Origin: Megaustenia siamemsis
Taxonomy: Eukaryota > Mollusca > Gastropoda > Stylommatophora > Ariophantidae
Direction: 5' to 3'
NCBI GenBank assembly: GCA_032433765.1
Contig: JAVIAB010000073.1
Span: forward strand, 63,754,199-63,818,198
DNA length: 64,000 bases
How positions within the stretch are numbered: position 1 is the first letter of the stretch; the number at the start of each line of letters is the position of its first letter. The notes below the pieces were generated by a model that did no database searches, was not told the origin of the DNA, and saw only the letters and a list, made by a program, of their open reading frames with translations. The position numbers and the translations under genes are program-made. This document shows positions 1 to 10,316 of the stretch, piece after piece.

Positions 1-575
1 TCTTCTTTAATTGCTAAATCCAGTGCTTCATTGATTGTTTTAAGTTCCTTCCTAAGCAGATACAATCTTAAAGCTTTATTATTCAACCCCTCGACAAAGA
101 TGGTAGTGATTTGCAGTTGTATTTCTTCATTCCCAACTCCAGTTCGTGTAAATGCTTTTTCTGCTAAGCTAATCACTCTTTCTCCATATGCACATACTGC
201 CTCCCCTTCTTTTTGCTTTATCCTGTGTAGCTTTGCAAATACATCTTGTGCACTTCTTTCTTCTCCATACCTCGAGGTTAGTACTTGTTTAGTCTCTTCC
301 CACGTTTCATCTGGTAGTGTTTCTAATCTTCTTTTTAGGAACGCTGATACTTCATTTGAACAGCTTTGAAATGCTATATCTTTCTTATCTTTATTCTTTG
401 TTAAATAAACTACCTTTTCTATTCTTTCTATCCACTCCCTAAACTTGGATGGTTCCCCCTTGAACATGGCCACACTATTATTCACATTGTGATGGTTTAT
501 TGCTAATCTCAATTCCCCCATCGTTTCTGTTACCAATTTCAGTGTTTCGTTAGTCATATCTAAATTAGTTGCCAT
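1..575 (-). CDS. LTR-retrotransposon gag protein, N-terminal part, running off the window
   Basis: Reading the minus strand from an ATG at 575 gives about 191 codons without a stop up to the window edge. The product has the features of a retrotransposon Gag (Ty3/gypsy-type, gag family of about 100 residues that packages RNA into particles). After a leader of about 40 residues comes FKGEPSKFREWIERIE, then a helical, charged region with LETLPDETWEETKQVL, ending in a segment on adjoining leucine-rich helices (FVEGLNNKALRLYLL). This order, 'FxGdp..fr.W', then 'W...K..L..R', then 'F..GL', is the usual Gag pattern. The absence of stops suggests a fairly young copy. The rest of Gag and Pol would lie left of the window. 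It is separate from the decayed gypsy element at 19-25 kb. The exact superfamily is inferred. Confidence 0.72.
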   Translation of the reverse strand, partial: MATNLDMTNETLKLVTETMGELRLAINHHNVNNSVAMFKGEPSKFREWIERIEKVVYLTKNKDKKDIAFQSCSNEVSAFLKRRLETLPDETWEETKQVLTSRYGEERSAQDVFAKLHRIKQKEGEAVCAYGERVISLAEKAFTRTGVGNEEIQLQITTIFVEGLNNKALRLYLLRKELKTINEALDLAIKE

Positions 576-1223
576 TATTTTATTATTCACCTGTTAATTA
601 ACTTTCCACTTTCCTGCTTTCCAATACACCCTCTTCCACACAATTCTCAATTTAGTACTCTGTATAACTGTATAATACTTTTAACTAATTGACAATCCCC
701 TTAACCTGTGGAGAAAACATGTATTATCCCATACATAACTGTCTCATCAATAAAATTAAAGTACTCTTAAAATCTCATTAACCTGTGGAGAAAATGTAGC
801 ATCTCATACACAACTGTCTTATTAATAAAATTTAAAGTACTTCTTATTCATTATTTCTAATTAATACACTTTTTTTTTTTTATTTATAGCCCATAGTTTC
901 TGAAATTCTCCTCCTCCTAGAATTCTTACTTATCTCTTACTGTCTTTTATCACACTGGGCCTTTAATGCTATCACACTCTATTTATATAAAATGTCATTA
1001 ACTCACAGTTTTTTTCTTTTTCGTTTTAGTTCGTTTCTGGACGATCACTTGGTTCAGTTATGCTAGAACTTCCTTTGATGTTTGCTCTGCTCTTCAAGGC
1101 TGTAGTTGTTAGTAATGTTCATGTTACTCGTCTATGTTGTTCGTATTGGTGATTGCTTTTTTTTCGTCTGCGTTGTTTGTGGCGGTGATTGCTTTTTTTT
1201 TTTTTCCTGTCTGCGTTGTTTGC
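576..1223 (-). other. Untranslated leader between primer site and gag
   Basis: About 650 bases between the gag start and the primer-site-like motif at 1224-1233. It is A+T-rich with poly-T runs near 870 and 1190-1205 and no supported ORF. Two blocks near 700-730 and 780-810 resemble each other (both contain 'taacctgtggagaaaa'), so a small duplication is present. It is interpreted as the 5' leader of the minus-strand LTR element. Confidence 0.4.
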
Positions 1224-1233
1224 TCTGACACCA
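1224..1233 (-). promoter_or_regulatory. Primer-binding-site-like motif (tRNA-Leu type)
   Basis: The minus strand reads TGGTGTCAGA here. This is complementary to the 3' end of animal tRNA-Leu including the added CCA. It sits upstream of gag in the right orientation, where reverse transcription of an LTR element would be primed. I could not define the LTR ends confidently on the right-hand side, so this is a candidate only. Confidence 0.4.
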
Positions 1234-1261
1234 ACACAGAGCCACCTTAGTCTTACAGCTG

Positions 1262-1870
1262 AAATCCTTGATTATTGTGACCCCCAACAGTCACTGCCCA
1301 ACCTTTGATAATCGACGTTCTTGATTATTGTGACAACAACGGTCACGGACAGTACTTTTATTTGACGATCAAAGTTCTTGATTCTTGTGACAACAACGGT
1401 CATGGACAGCACTTTTATTTGATGATCAAAGTTCTTGATTCTGGTGACAACAACGGTCATGGACAGCACTTTTATTTGACGATCAAAGTTCTTGATTCTT
1501 GTGACAACAACGGTCATGGACAGCACTTTTATTTGACGATCAAAGTTCTTGATTTCTTGTGACAACAACGGTCACAGACAGCACTTTTATTTGACGATCA
1601 AAGTTCTTGATTCTTGTGACAACAACGGTCACGGACAGTACTTTTATTTGACGATCAAAGTTCTAGATTTCTTATGACAACAACGGTCATGGACAACACT
1701 TTTATTTGACGATCAATGTTCTTAATTCTTGTGACAACAACGGTCATGGACAGCACTTTTATTTGAAGATGAAAGTTCTTGATTCTTGTGACAACAACGG
1801 TCACGGACAGCACTTTTATTTGACGATTAAAGTTCTTGATTTCTTGTTTCTACAACCGGTCTCGGCGCCA
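1262..1870. repeat. Tandem repeat of about 57 bp, roughly 10 copies
   Basis: Units of 57 bp (some 58, with one extra T in 'gatttcttg') are repeated from about 1262 to 1870. A core such as 'gacaacaacggtcatgg' recurs at each step. Since 57 is a multiple of three, the array is open on both strands: the + strand gives a 19-residue unit containing DNNGHGQHFYL and the minus strand one containing IKNFDRQIKVL. Units at the edges are more diverged. If the gag and primer-site reading is right, the array lies in the LTR or just upstream of the primer site of that element. Confidence 0.85.
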
Positions 1871-3125
1871 ACTCTTATTTGATGACCCAGGTTCTTGTTG
1901 ATTATATTGTAACAACAACGGTCACGCACCAAATTTGATATATTTTAATGTCATAGTACGGCACCGAATTTGAGATCTAATGTCATAGGCTAATGCCGCG
2001 ATGGCTTGTTTGTTGCAGAAACAACTAGTGGTCAACATTGTAATAATTTTAATTACATGACAATACTGTACAACGTCTATTATAATACAAGTCTTCCACA
2101 TGCACAAAACCATCCTTTGGTGACATGTCTCAATTCGTTCACAACCGGTGAGAGAGCGAGAGAGACCGTTTTCTCTCGTCCCAACTATTTGTACCTCCCT
2201 ACCATCTACTATCCCATCATCCTCTGTAACCAATCATTTCTAATCTTTCCTTTGTTTACTACTCACACTTAACGTCACGCCACGAACCTTCTAGACCTCT
2301 GTCTTCTCCACTTAACCTTGACCCTAGCTAATTCTATTTCTAGTAGTGGACTTCATATTCCCCACGGACTGCACGCCTTTTTGGCAGTATACTCTTACCC
2401 TTAACCTTGGCGGTATCTTTAATTAACTATAGTCTATTTCTATATTCCCTCTTCATGAATACAACTCCACTCTTGCCTACCCGGCCATTCCATAAATATT
2501 ACACATCTGGCTAATATACCTTACATTTCAACTCTTGACCAATTACTATTACAGCTGTTGGTCCATCTAGTTTGCCCCTTCGACTTTCATCATTGTTCCG
2601 TAGCATGGTCTGTAGCATTTCTGAAGCCATTTTCCCTTACATCTATTTCATTAAACATTATTAGAATCTGCAGCTGTATATGTTGGGGTCCTTAACTGAT
2701 ATCATTGCAGGATTTTTGTGATTTTAGTTTTTTCGCGTGACCCATGTTGTCCTGCAGCAGATTGTTGACCGATTTAAACACATTGTAGAATCTGGTTGAT
2801 TCTCATTGAATGAATGGATGGATTCCATTTGTAAATCCATTTATTGTTTTAAATTATATTACCAGGTTTTTAGGATATTTTGTTTTGAATTTCCCAAAGT
2901 AAAGAAACCACTTTTCATAATTACAATGAAAAATTAAAGTACTTGAGATTAAATGTTTTTATAAGATCTTGATCAAATCATACTTAGACCAGATAACTAA
3001 TTAAGAGGTTTAGCAGAGAATCTGAAAAGAAATTTGTCATTGTGTTGTTTTCTTTATCATTGTAAAGAATTAAAGATACAATATGTAACATGCTCAGCAG
3101 GTGTGGCAAAACCATCATATAAGGA
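1871..3125. other. Unassigned A+T-rich stretch, possibly LTR
   Basis: No convincing gene. Short ORFs on both strands around 1922-2272 have no recognisable motif and overlap each other. A minus-strand TGTAATAG at about 2556-2563 could be the start of an LTR, but I found no matching partner in the window. From about 2640 to 3120 the sequence is plain intronic A+T-rich DNA. Confidence 0.3.
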
Positions 3126-3551
3126 GATATGAAAGGAAAGATGCATAGGCAGAGTAGAAAGTTGAATAACAGGATTAAAGAATGGACAGGTCTTCACTTG
3201 ACCAGATCACAAAAAAACAAGAGAAACAGAAGGATTGAAAAGAATATTTTTTATCATCAATACACTCCAATATCAACGCATCTGAAAAGTCCCAGACGAT
3301 TGGCAAAAAGCTATCATTGTCCCATTTTGGAAGAATAAAGGAAGCAAAAGGGAGTGCGAAATGTACAGAGGAATATCCCTATTGAGTCAAGTTGGTAAAA
3401 TGTATGCTAAAATATTGGAGAGGAGAGTAAGATACATAATAGAACCTCAATTAAGTAATAATCAATTCGGATTCAGAAAAGGCAAAAGCTATACTGATGC
3501 TATATTTACATTGAGACAACTATGTGAAAAAACAATAGAATATGACAGAAA

Positions 3552-3563
3552 CCTAAATATAGT
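3552..3563. repeat. Target-site duplication, left copy, of the SINE
   Basis: The 12-bp sequence CCTAAATATAGT occurs here and again at 3821-3832, exactly flanking the SINE. It is part of the interrupted LINE reading frame, so the LINE was there first. Confidence 0.92.
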
Positions 3564-3820
3564 TCGTTCGTTCGTTCGCTTTCGTCAGCTTTGACCTCTG
3601 ACGAAGTCCCACCCACTCAATTTTGTGGGACTGAATTTTGCGTGTAAAGTCTGTTTTATCCCATTACAGGATGCCCCTCGCCATGCAGGCAGATTTACTC
3701 CGACTTCAGAGGTACTAATTTTTAGGGAATTAGTAAAACCCAGGTGTCATCGCCAGGGTACGAACCCCGGCTGTTGCCGTGGTAAGCCAACCGCCTATCG
3801 ATTGCGCTAACCGGACACCC
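3564..3820 (-). mobile_element. tRNA-derived SINE (SINE-1) inside a LINE
   Basis: A 257-bp insert flanked by a perfect 12-bp duplication. On the minus strand it starts GGGTGTCCGGTTAGCGCAA, the 5' half of a tRNA with an A-box-like TAGCGCAATCGATAGG. About 40 bases later comes the B box in GGGTTCGTACCC. A non-tRNA body of about 150 bp follows. The 3' end is a (GAAC)n tail, seen on the + strand as ttcgttcgttcg just after the left duplication. The tRNA-like head, internal polymerase III boxes, simple-repeat tail and duplication are all diagnostic of a SINE. The LINE that supplies its tail cannot be named. Confidence 0.9.
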
Positions 3821-4994
3821 CCTAAATATAGTGTTTATAGATCAGGAAAAAAAGTGTTTGATCGTGTTGACAGGAACAAACTTTGGCAAACTTTAGAAAC
3901 CTACGGGGTAGCAGGACAACTACTAGATAATATAATGACATTATATAAAAACAGCCAAAGTGCCGTTAGAACATCAGAAGGTCTGTCAGAATGGTTTCAG
4001 GTTACAACAGGTGTAAGACAAGGATGCGACCTCTCACCACTACTCTTCATCACATATATGGACAAAATAAGTCAGGGAACAACCAACAATAAGGAAAAAT
4101 CAAATAATAACATAGAGGTAGAAAACACCAACATCAACGGGCTACTCTTCGCAGATGACCAATGCCTAATATATGAGGATGAAAACCTGCTACAACAGCA
4201 TTTAACATCTCTAGATAAAAGCTGCACAAACTACAGTATGAAAATTAACACAGCAAAAACAGAGGCTATAAGAATAAGCAAATTAAGACACCCATTAAAC
4301 AATAAGATCAAAGATAAAGAAATAAAACAAGTAGAGGAATTCAAGTATTTAGGCACAATGTTCACAGAAGATGAAAACTAGACAGAGAAATTGACATGAG
4401 AATACATAAAGCAAATGCTGCCACATACCAGCTTTCACCATTGCTAAGACATCCAAACATTTCTATGCCAGCTAAACAACAAATGATAAATAGCATTTTC
4501 ATACCAACTTTGTGCTATGAAAGTCAAACATGGACCCTTTCTAAATCCCATTTAAGAAAGATCAATACATGTGAGATGCGATGCTTGAGAAAAGTAACAA
4601 ACAACACAAGAAGAGATAGAATACCAAATGAAACCATAAGAAAAATAGTAGGAACAAAACCCTGCCAAGAATATATAGAACAACAACTTAAATGGTTTGG
4701 CCACCTGGTCAGAATGAATCCTTATCAATCACCGTCAAGGACATTCTTCTCAAGAATGCATGGAAAAAGACCAAGAGGAAGACCCAGAAGAAGATGGATA
4801 GATGCAGTGACAGAGACATGTAACAACAAAGGAAAGTCACTAATTCAGACAGTTCGAGCAGCTCAAGAACGACAAATGATATAAACCACGACACCTTTTA
4901 GGTATCAGTGAAAAGAGAAAAGAAAAAGATCAACTCATCATGTCATGGAATAGCAATGTGTGTGAAATAATACTGCTGGTTCTGAATTTAACAT

Positions 4995-5112
4995 TGTTGG
5001 TTATTATATTATTTATATTATTATTATATTATTATTATATTATAATATATATTATTTATATTATTATTATATTATTATTATTATTATATTATTTATATTA
5101 TTATAAAATATT
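4995..5112. repeat. (TAT/TTA)n low-complexity A+T repeat
   Basis: An almost pure A/T stretch built of tatta and attat units immediately after the LINE 3' region. The open frame across it (4940-5161) encodes only I, L and Y runs and is not a gene. Confidence 0.9.
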
Positions 5113-5309
5113 AATAGTATTGCAGACTTTGTTTATCACTTGCCAAGGACGTATTTTTTAGTGTTGTTTCAATTATGCAGAAGTTTGGTTTAGTCATGAA
5201 AGTACATTTGTTTCTCGCCATAAAAAAATTGACACTTGATCCCGCTCTCTTGAAAAATTACTAATATCTCTTAAGTTTGTTTTGTGTTTTTATATACCTT
5301 TCATGTTAG

Positions 5310-5384
5310 GCTGAGTTGAAAGCACTTCAGGAAATGGCGTCTCCATCATTCCAGTTTGCACAGGATTTAATCAAGCATAATCAG
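5310..5384 (+). CDS. IFT56: IFT56 (TTC26) internal exon, first in window
   Basis: IFT56 (TTC26, DYF-13) is a TPR protein of the IFT-B complex that moves cargo along the ciliary axoneme. This 75-bp exon is preceded by a pyrimidine-rich tract ending in TTAG and followed by GTACTG. It is in phase 0 at both ends and encodes 25 residues, starting AELKALQEM and ending FAQDLIKHNQ. That matches the conserved region just before 'VVFR' in the animal protein. Upstream exons must lie to the left of the window. The reading continues exactly into the exon at 15857. The intervening 10.5-kb intron contains the palindromic Maverick derivative. Confidence 0.9.
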
Positions 5385-5744
5385 GTACTGTAAATTATAC
5401 TTAAATTTCATTTTAGAGTAAACCTGTTACTCAGAATCTTAACATTTCAGTTTTCTTTACTGTGTAATATTGATGCATATAGACACCATTTAAATATAAC
5501 GTAATATGAAAGTTGTAAATTTATAACATTACAGCTATATGGTACATTATGAAGAAGAGATTATATATGAGATTTTCGCAGTACAGGTTCTTTTTGTGAT
5601 TTTTACCTCACCCACTCTCAAAGCTATGTCATCAGGAATTTTACTTTTGGCAGGATCCACTATACAGTACAAGATTTCATTGGTAGTTGGTAAGATTAAA
5701 GTGGACACCCTGATCTTCATGATTTGGGGTTGCAGTGTATGATG

Positions 5745-6850
5745 ACTAATGGACAAAAGAAGAAAACATAAGAAAGAAGAACGGACATACAAAATATTGC
5801 ACAAAGATATCCAAAACAAGTGCAGTGAAGCAAAGGAAGGATGGTTAGAACAGAAATGTGAAGAAATGGAAAAACAACAAAAGAAAGACTCAAAATTTAT
5901 GCACAATCAGTTAAATGAATTAACAGGAAGAAAAGAAGTCAAAGTTTCAGGATGTGTGAAACCAAAGGAAGGAAATATAATAATATGACAGGAGAAGACA
6001 ATGGAAAGATGGAAGGATGGAATATATCAGTCAACTCTATGATGATGAAAGACCAGAATTAAACAATTTAAATGAAGACACAAGTCCACCAATAATGCAG
6101 AGTGAAGTGGAGGACGCAATTCAACACATGAAAAGAGGCAAAGCTCCAGGTCCTGACAATATAACAGAAGAAAACAGAAGTAATGGTTATATCGAAGAAA
6201 CAATCACCACCATCATGCAGCATAAAAATAAACGAGACAAATCTGAAACAAGTGCAACGTTTCAAATACTTGGGAACAATAATAACATCAGATGGGAGAT
6301 GCACCACAGAAATAAAAACAGAATAGCTCAGGCCAAAATTACATTTAAGAAAATAAAAAATATCTTATGCAATAAATCTATGTCAATAAAAATGAGAAAG
6401 AGAGTTCATCAGTGCTATATAGAACCAATTCTGACCTATGGAAGCGAATCATGGATTGTAGACAAACAAATGAAAAGACGATTAGAGGCCACAGAGGTGG
6501 GATTTCTCAGAAGAATGTTGAAAGTTCCCTGGACAGCTAAAAAGACCAATGAGGAAGTTCTCAAAGAGGCCAACACAAAAAGGGAGCTCTTAAAAAACAT
6601 CAGAAAGAAGCAATCAACATTTTTCGGGCACATCATGAGAAGAGGAAAGTTGGAATACTTGGTTACAACTGGCAAAATAAAAGGAAAGAGAGATCGCGGA
6701 CAACAAAGAGAGAAAATACTGGATAGTTTGGTGTCATGGCATGGAAAACAGTCAACAACAGAACTGATACGATGCACTGTAGATAGAAGATTGTGGAGGG
6801 ACATGATCTCCTATGCCAAACTGTATGGCACATGATGATGATGAGTGTAT
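5745..6850 (+). mobile_element. RTE-like LINE (family E) with RT core deleted
   Basis: Starts in the linker after the endonuclease (MDKRRKHKKEERTYKI, 5749), runs through the RT entry motif MKRGKAPGPDNIT (about 6127-6165), then jumps directly to sequence that in other family E copies lies after the YADD motif (compare 59660-59700). Motifs A to D of the RT are therefore missing. The C-terminal domain follows (CYIEPILTYGSESWIVDKQM, RRMLKVPWTAKK, FGHIMRRGKLEYL), ending near 6835 with an ATGATGATG tail. The join leaves an open frame of 272 codons (6017-6835), part of which is read in a shifted frame. It is non-autonomous and decayed, in the first visible intron of IFT56. Confidence 0.85.
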
Positions 6851-7414
6851 GATGACAACCATATAACACATTATTATTGCAGAAAAAAGGAGGGAACACA
6901 TTTTTATTTGGAATGGATATCTGAAACTAGCAGTGTGCACGACTGGTTAAATGAAATATGAAAGTCAAACAATGGCATGAAAACAATTGTCTTTCCTGCA
7001 AAAATGAAACCAACTAATTAAAATTTAGTTTTTGAAATATTTAAATGAACATAGGACAGGATAGCTGGTGCAGATAATAATAGAAATAAGGAATTTAAAA
7101 TGCAATGGGGCCATATTGTCCTAAAGCATCTGGGCTGAAGTTAGTAACTTGTAGGGGACAGCTTGCATCAGAATCAGCTGATTAAGATCAGATTACTCAA
7201 TCGCCCCTTCGCTGGCCTTGGAAACAGACTAACTAGACTGGTCAGACGAATAAGGATTAAGAGGATATGCATCCCAGTACCCAAACAGTTCATGCTAAAG
7301 TTGGAAGTTTAAGGTTTTTAAAGTTATGGTTATTTTTGTGTGTGTATGTTAATAATAATTATATATTATAATAATATAATAATTAATAAGTAATAATATA
7401 ACAAAAATAGTACA
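6851..7414. other. Unassigned intron sequence
   Basis: About 560 bases of A+T-rich intron without a recognisable gene or repeat, apart from a taata-rich stretch at 7345-7400 just before the Maverick insertion point. Confidence 0.5.
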
Positions 7415-7420
7415 CTATTT
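7415..7420. repeat. 6-bp target-site duplication, left copy
   Basis: CTATTT directly precedes the AGTAGT terminus. The same CTATTT directly follows the mirror-image ACTACT terminus at 15700. Six bases is the duplication size known for Maverick/Polinton integrases. Confidence 0.88.
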
Positions 7421-7985
7421 AGTAGTAAGGGTGGCTGTGAACCCAAACTAAAAGTGCACGCACATGCACCGAAAGACAATAGATTTGGCACCAAAACCGC
7501 ACGAAACTGGCACCAAATTCGTGCAAAAGTCCGATAATCGGGTTATTATCTCGGTGGTCGTGACGGTAATCGGCTTATCTCGTGGTGTGCGTTGGTGCGT
7601 GACGATCGGTGGTCGTGGTGTGCGTTGGTGCGTGACGGCTGATCTCGTGGTGATCGGCGCGTCGCTCGCTCGCCGGTTATCTCGGGGGACAGCGGTTCTA
7701 AAACTTGTGGGGATGGCGGGTCGTCGCCGGCTATCGAGGCGTGCGGGTGGGGAAAGGGGGGTGCCTTTATTGGTCGAGTGTTATTAGTATCATCATGTGT
7801 GAGGTGGGTATTAGGCAACAGGAGGCGACATGTAAAAAAATGCTGACAAGCAATGACGTTGAAGGGGGGTTAGGAAAAGGTAAATACGACTATCTCGCGT
7901 GCGACGAGGGTGTGGGAACGGGGTTGGTCGGCACAGGGTGTGTTATTGTAGTATCGCTAACATCATGTACCAGGTGTGATTATAG
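7421..7985. repeat. Outer terminal inverted repeat block, left arm
   Basis: G+C-rich outer block, mirrored at about 15120-15700 with a few differences. The right copy has about 12 bases missing near 15590 relative to the left (7530-7560) and an extra short repeat near 15430. The open frame 7705-8442 and its right-arm equivalent run through simple repeats and show no protein motif, so I treat the block as TIR rather than coding. Confidence 0.75.
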
Positions 7986-7987
7986 CG

Positions 7988-8370
7988 ATTTTTTAGTGAC
8001 ACATCATCATCATGTGCCACCCTCAACAAAATCATCAACCCTTCCTATCATCATCATGTGCCACCCTCATCAACATCATCAACCCTTCCTATCATCATGT
8101 GCCACCCTCAACAGCATCAGCAAACCTTCCTATCATCATGTGCCACCCTCAACACCAATCACCCCTTCCTATCATCATCATGTGCCACCCTCAACACCAA
8201 TCACCCCTTCCTATCATCATGTGCCACCCTCAACACCATCATCATGTGCCACCCTCAACACCATCATGTGCCACCCTCAACACCATCAGCAAACCTTCCT
8301 ATCATCATCATGTGCCACCCTCAACACCCTCATCATCCCCTTCATGTCCTATCATCAAGCCACACAAAGT
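7988..8370. repeat. CATCATCATGTGCCACCC array, outer left
   Basis: About a dozen imperfect units containing 'catcatgtgccaccctcaa' separated by variable 'ccttcctatcatcat' pieces. It is followed at 8384-8424 by a (CT)n tract and the sequence 'cattcatggtaaagcaaaac'. All three frames are open because the repeat lacks stops, which creates spurious His/Pro/Ser-rich ORFs. Mirrored at about 14745-15115. Confidence 0.9.
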
Positions 8371-8521
8371 ATCAACCACCGAAAATCTCTCTCTCTCTGT
8401 CTCTCTCTCCCTCTCTCTCTCTCTCATACACATTCATGGTAAAGCAAAACAAAATTCGTTCTATATTTCTCACAGCTTTATTATTAATACAACAAATATA
8501 CGACACATATTTGAAAATATA

Positions 8522-8977
8522 TTACTGTCCGGTTGTTGAATGTGGGCATCCGCGGGCCCCTCGAAGCCGAAGTATCCACGGGGCGAGCAATCGATAAATG
8601 ATACGGTCGTTTATGTGCTGTCTCGATGAAAAAGGCATGAGAATTCTGTTAAGTTTCGCGCCACGACACTTAAGAAGTATATAATAAACACAATATAGAC
8701 AGCACGTGTTGCTAAACAAATCTTGCAACACCCGCGGGTTGTAGACGAATGGAACGTGTGAGTTTTGCTCTATAAAGTTTAAAATATCCACGTGTCTGGG
8801 AGGCAAACCATAGGAATCGAAATACTCACATTCACCGAGTCCGTTGTAAAATAGGGCCACCCAATGCTCACCGGGTTCGTGGGCAGGGTCGGTGTTTATG
8901 ACAAAGGCCGCGGTCGCCGTTGGGTCGATGCTTGGCGGTAAGTGGTTTCGTGGAATGACACTAACAAGGGAACAACA
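8522..8977 (-). pseudogene. Maverick adenain-like cysteine protease (PRO), left arm
   Basis: The open stretch from the TGA at 8978-8980 to the stop at 8522 covers the core of the adenovirus-protease-like enzyme that processes capsid proteins in Maverick/Polinton elements. Visible in order: AAFVINTDPAHEPGEHWVAL with the catalytic His in HWV; EYFDSYGLPP with the catalytic acidic residue; VYNPRVLQDL; and SNTCCLYCVYYILLKCRG with the candidate nucleophile Cys, where CG is usual and CC is seen here. The C-terminus is MPFSSRQHINDRIIYRLL. No ATG lies upstream of the conserved part in this frame, so the N-terminus is missing or supplied elsewhere. All three catalytic positions are present. It is therefore a 5'-incomplete gene, better preserved than its twin at 14144-14602. 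Confidence 0.8.
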
Positions 8978-9032
8978 TCAAACGAAAATATCCGACATCA
9001 AAAGGTTGTAAATCTCCCTCGTGTTCATATTC

Positions 9033-9370
9033 TTCTTCTTCATCATCATGTGCCACCCTCAACACCATCAGCATCCCTTCATGTCCTATCATCAGCATCA
9101 TGTGCCACCCTCAACACCATCATCAACCCTTCATGTCCTATCATCATCATGTGCCACCCTCAACAACAGCATCATCCCTTCATGGCCTATCATCAGCATG
9201 TGCCACCCTCAACACCATCATCATCCCTTCATGTCCTATCATCATCATCATCAGCATCATCAAGCCACACAAAGTATCAAACCGATTATTAGTGACACAT
9301 CATCATGTGCCACCCTCAACACCATCATCATCCCTTCAGGTCCTATCATCAAGCCACACAAAGTATCAAC
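9033..9370. repeat. CATCATCATGTGCCACCC array, inner left
   Basis: Second array of the same unit, followed by (CT)n at 9382-9414 and 'cattcatggtaaaccaaaac'. The array, CT tract and CATTCATGGTAAA module occur twice per arm, so the module was duplicated before the arms were. Mirrored at about 13655-14080, where the right arm carries one extra sub-block (13730-13860). Confidence 0.88.
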
Positions 9371-9379
9371 CAGCGAAAT

Positions 9380-9410
<31 letters not shown>

Positions 9411-9439
9411 CTCTCACATTCATGGTAAACCAAAACAAA

Positions 9440-10316
9440 ATAGGCTCATACTCAAAAAGTCGACCTCAAAACCATAAAAATCTACTCACATAGTCATACT
9501 AGTTAGACACAACGAGCAGGAAGTTATATTCAAGGTCCAAAATGTTGGACCAAATCACTAAGATTTTACCACCATAACACACAAATTTAGGCTCAAATTA
9601 AAAAAGTCGATCTTAAAACTCTACAAATCTACTCCCATACTCATACTAGTTAGATACATCGAACAGATAGTTATATCCAATGTCAAAAAAAGTTAGACCA
9701 AATCGCAAGCATTTTACTCCCAGAACACAAAAATGTAGGCTCATATTAAAAAGTCGACATCAAAACCATAAAAATCTACTCACATAGTCATACTAGTTAG
9801 ACACAACGAGCAGGAAGTTATATTCAAGGTCCAAAATGTTGGACCAAATCACTAAGATTTTACCACCATAACACACAAATTTAGGCTCATATTCAAAAAG
9901 TCGATCTTAAAACTCTACAAATCTACTCCCATAGTCGTAATAGTTAGACACAGCGAGTAGAAAGTTATATCCAATGTCAAAAAAAGTTTGGCCAAATCAC
10001 TAACAATTTACCCACAGAACAAAATAAATATAGACTCATATTAAAAAAGTCGACCTCAAAACCACAAAAATCTACTCCCATACTCATACTAGTTAGACAC
10101 AACGAACCGATCGTTATTTCTAAAGCCAAAAAAGTTTGGCCAATTCGCAAATATTTTACCACCATAACACACAAATTTAGGCTCATATTCAAAAAGTCGA
10201 CATCAAAACCATAAAAATCTACTCACATAGTCATACTAGTTAGACACAACGAGCAGGAAGTTATATTCAAGGTCCAAAATGTTGGACCAAATCACTAAGA
10301 TTTTACCACCATAACA
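9440..10316. repeat. Satellite of about 147-bp units, left arm (about 6 units)
   Basis: The motif 'aaaatctactc' recurs at about 9474, 9625, 9771, 9922, 10068 and 10215, a period of 146-151 bp. At least three unit variants can be told apart by the segment after 'gacacaacga'. It is the inverted counterpart of 12109-13580. No coding potential. Confidence 0.88.

Larger units (their letters stand above)
3130..4890 (+). mobile_element. RTE-like LINE, RT domain to C-terminus (family A relative), decayed
   Basis: A non-LTR retrotransposon body on the + strand. It begins in the N-terminal part of the RT (about 3130-3340, with a frameshift), continues with MYRGISLLSQVGKMYAKILE and NNQFGFRKGKSYTDAIF at 3361-3510, is interrupted by a SINE at 3564-3820, and resumes with the FD of RT motif A (about 3850). 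TTGVRQGCDLSPLLF and the catalytic FADDQ motif lie at about 4000-4165, and the zinc-ribbon-like C-terminus RPRGRPRRRWIDAV ends at 4884. Single frameshifts and stops (for example at 4379) separate the parts. It resembles the long ORF at 35158-38043 but is diverged, so it is an older or sister subfamily. No endonuclease domain is present, so the copy is 5'-truncated. Confidence 0.85.

Noticed and set aside
1272..1568. Repeat proteins encoded on either strand of the 57-bp array
   Set aside because: Both strands are open only because the unit length is a multiple of three. No start context or flanking coding sequence supports either.
1262..1870. CRISPR-like array
   Set aside because: Units are contiguous tandem repeats without unique spacers, in an animal genome.
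4940..5161. Membrane protein ORF of I, L and Y residues
   Set aside because: Produced by the TAT/TTA simple repeat.
5849..7000. Minus-strand ORFs rich in F, C and S
   Set aside because: Antisense of the family E LINE coding strand.
8460..8520. An additional Maverick gene (capsid, ATPase, polymerase or integrase) between the repeats
   Set aside because: No open frame with a recognisable motif remains in either arm outside the protease.
7705..9493. Long His/Pro/Ser-rich ORFs in three overlapping frames (and mirror images at 13519-15415)
   Set aside because: They arise from the stop-free CATCATCATGTGCCACCC repeat. All three frames are open at once and no domain is visible.
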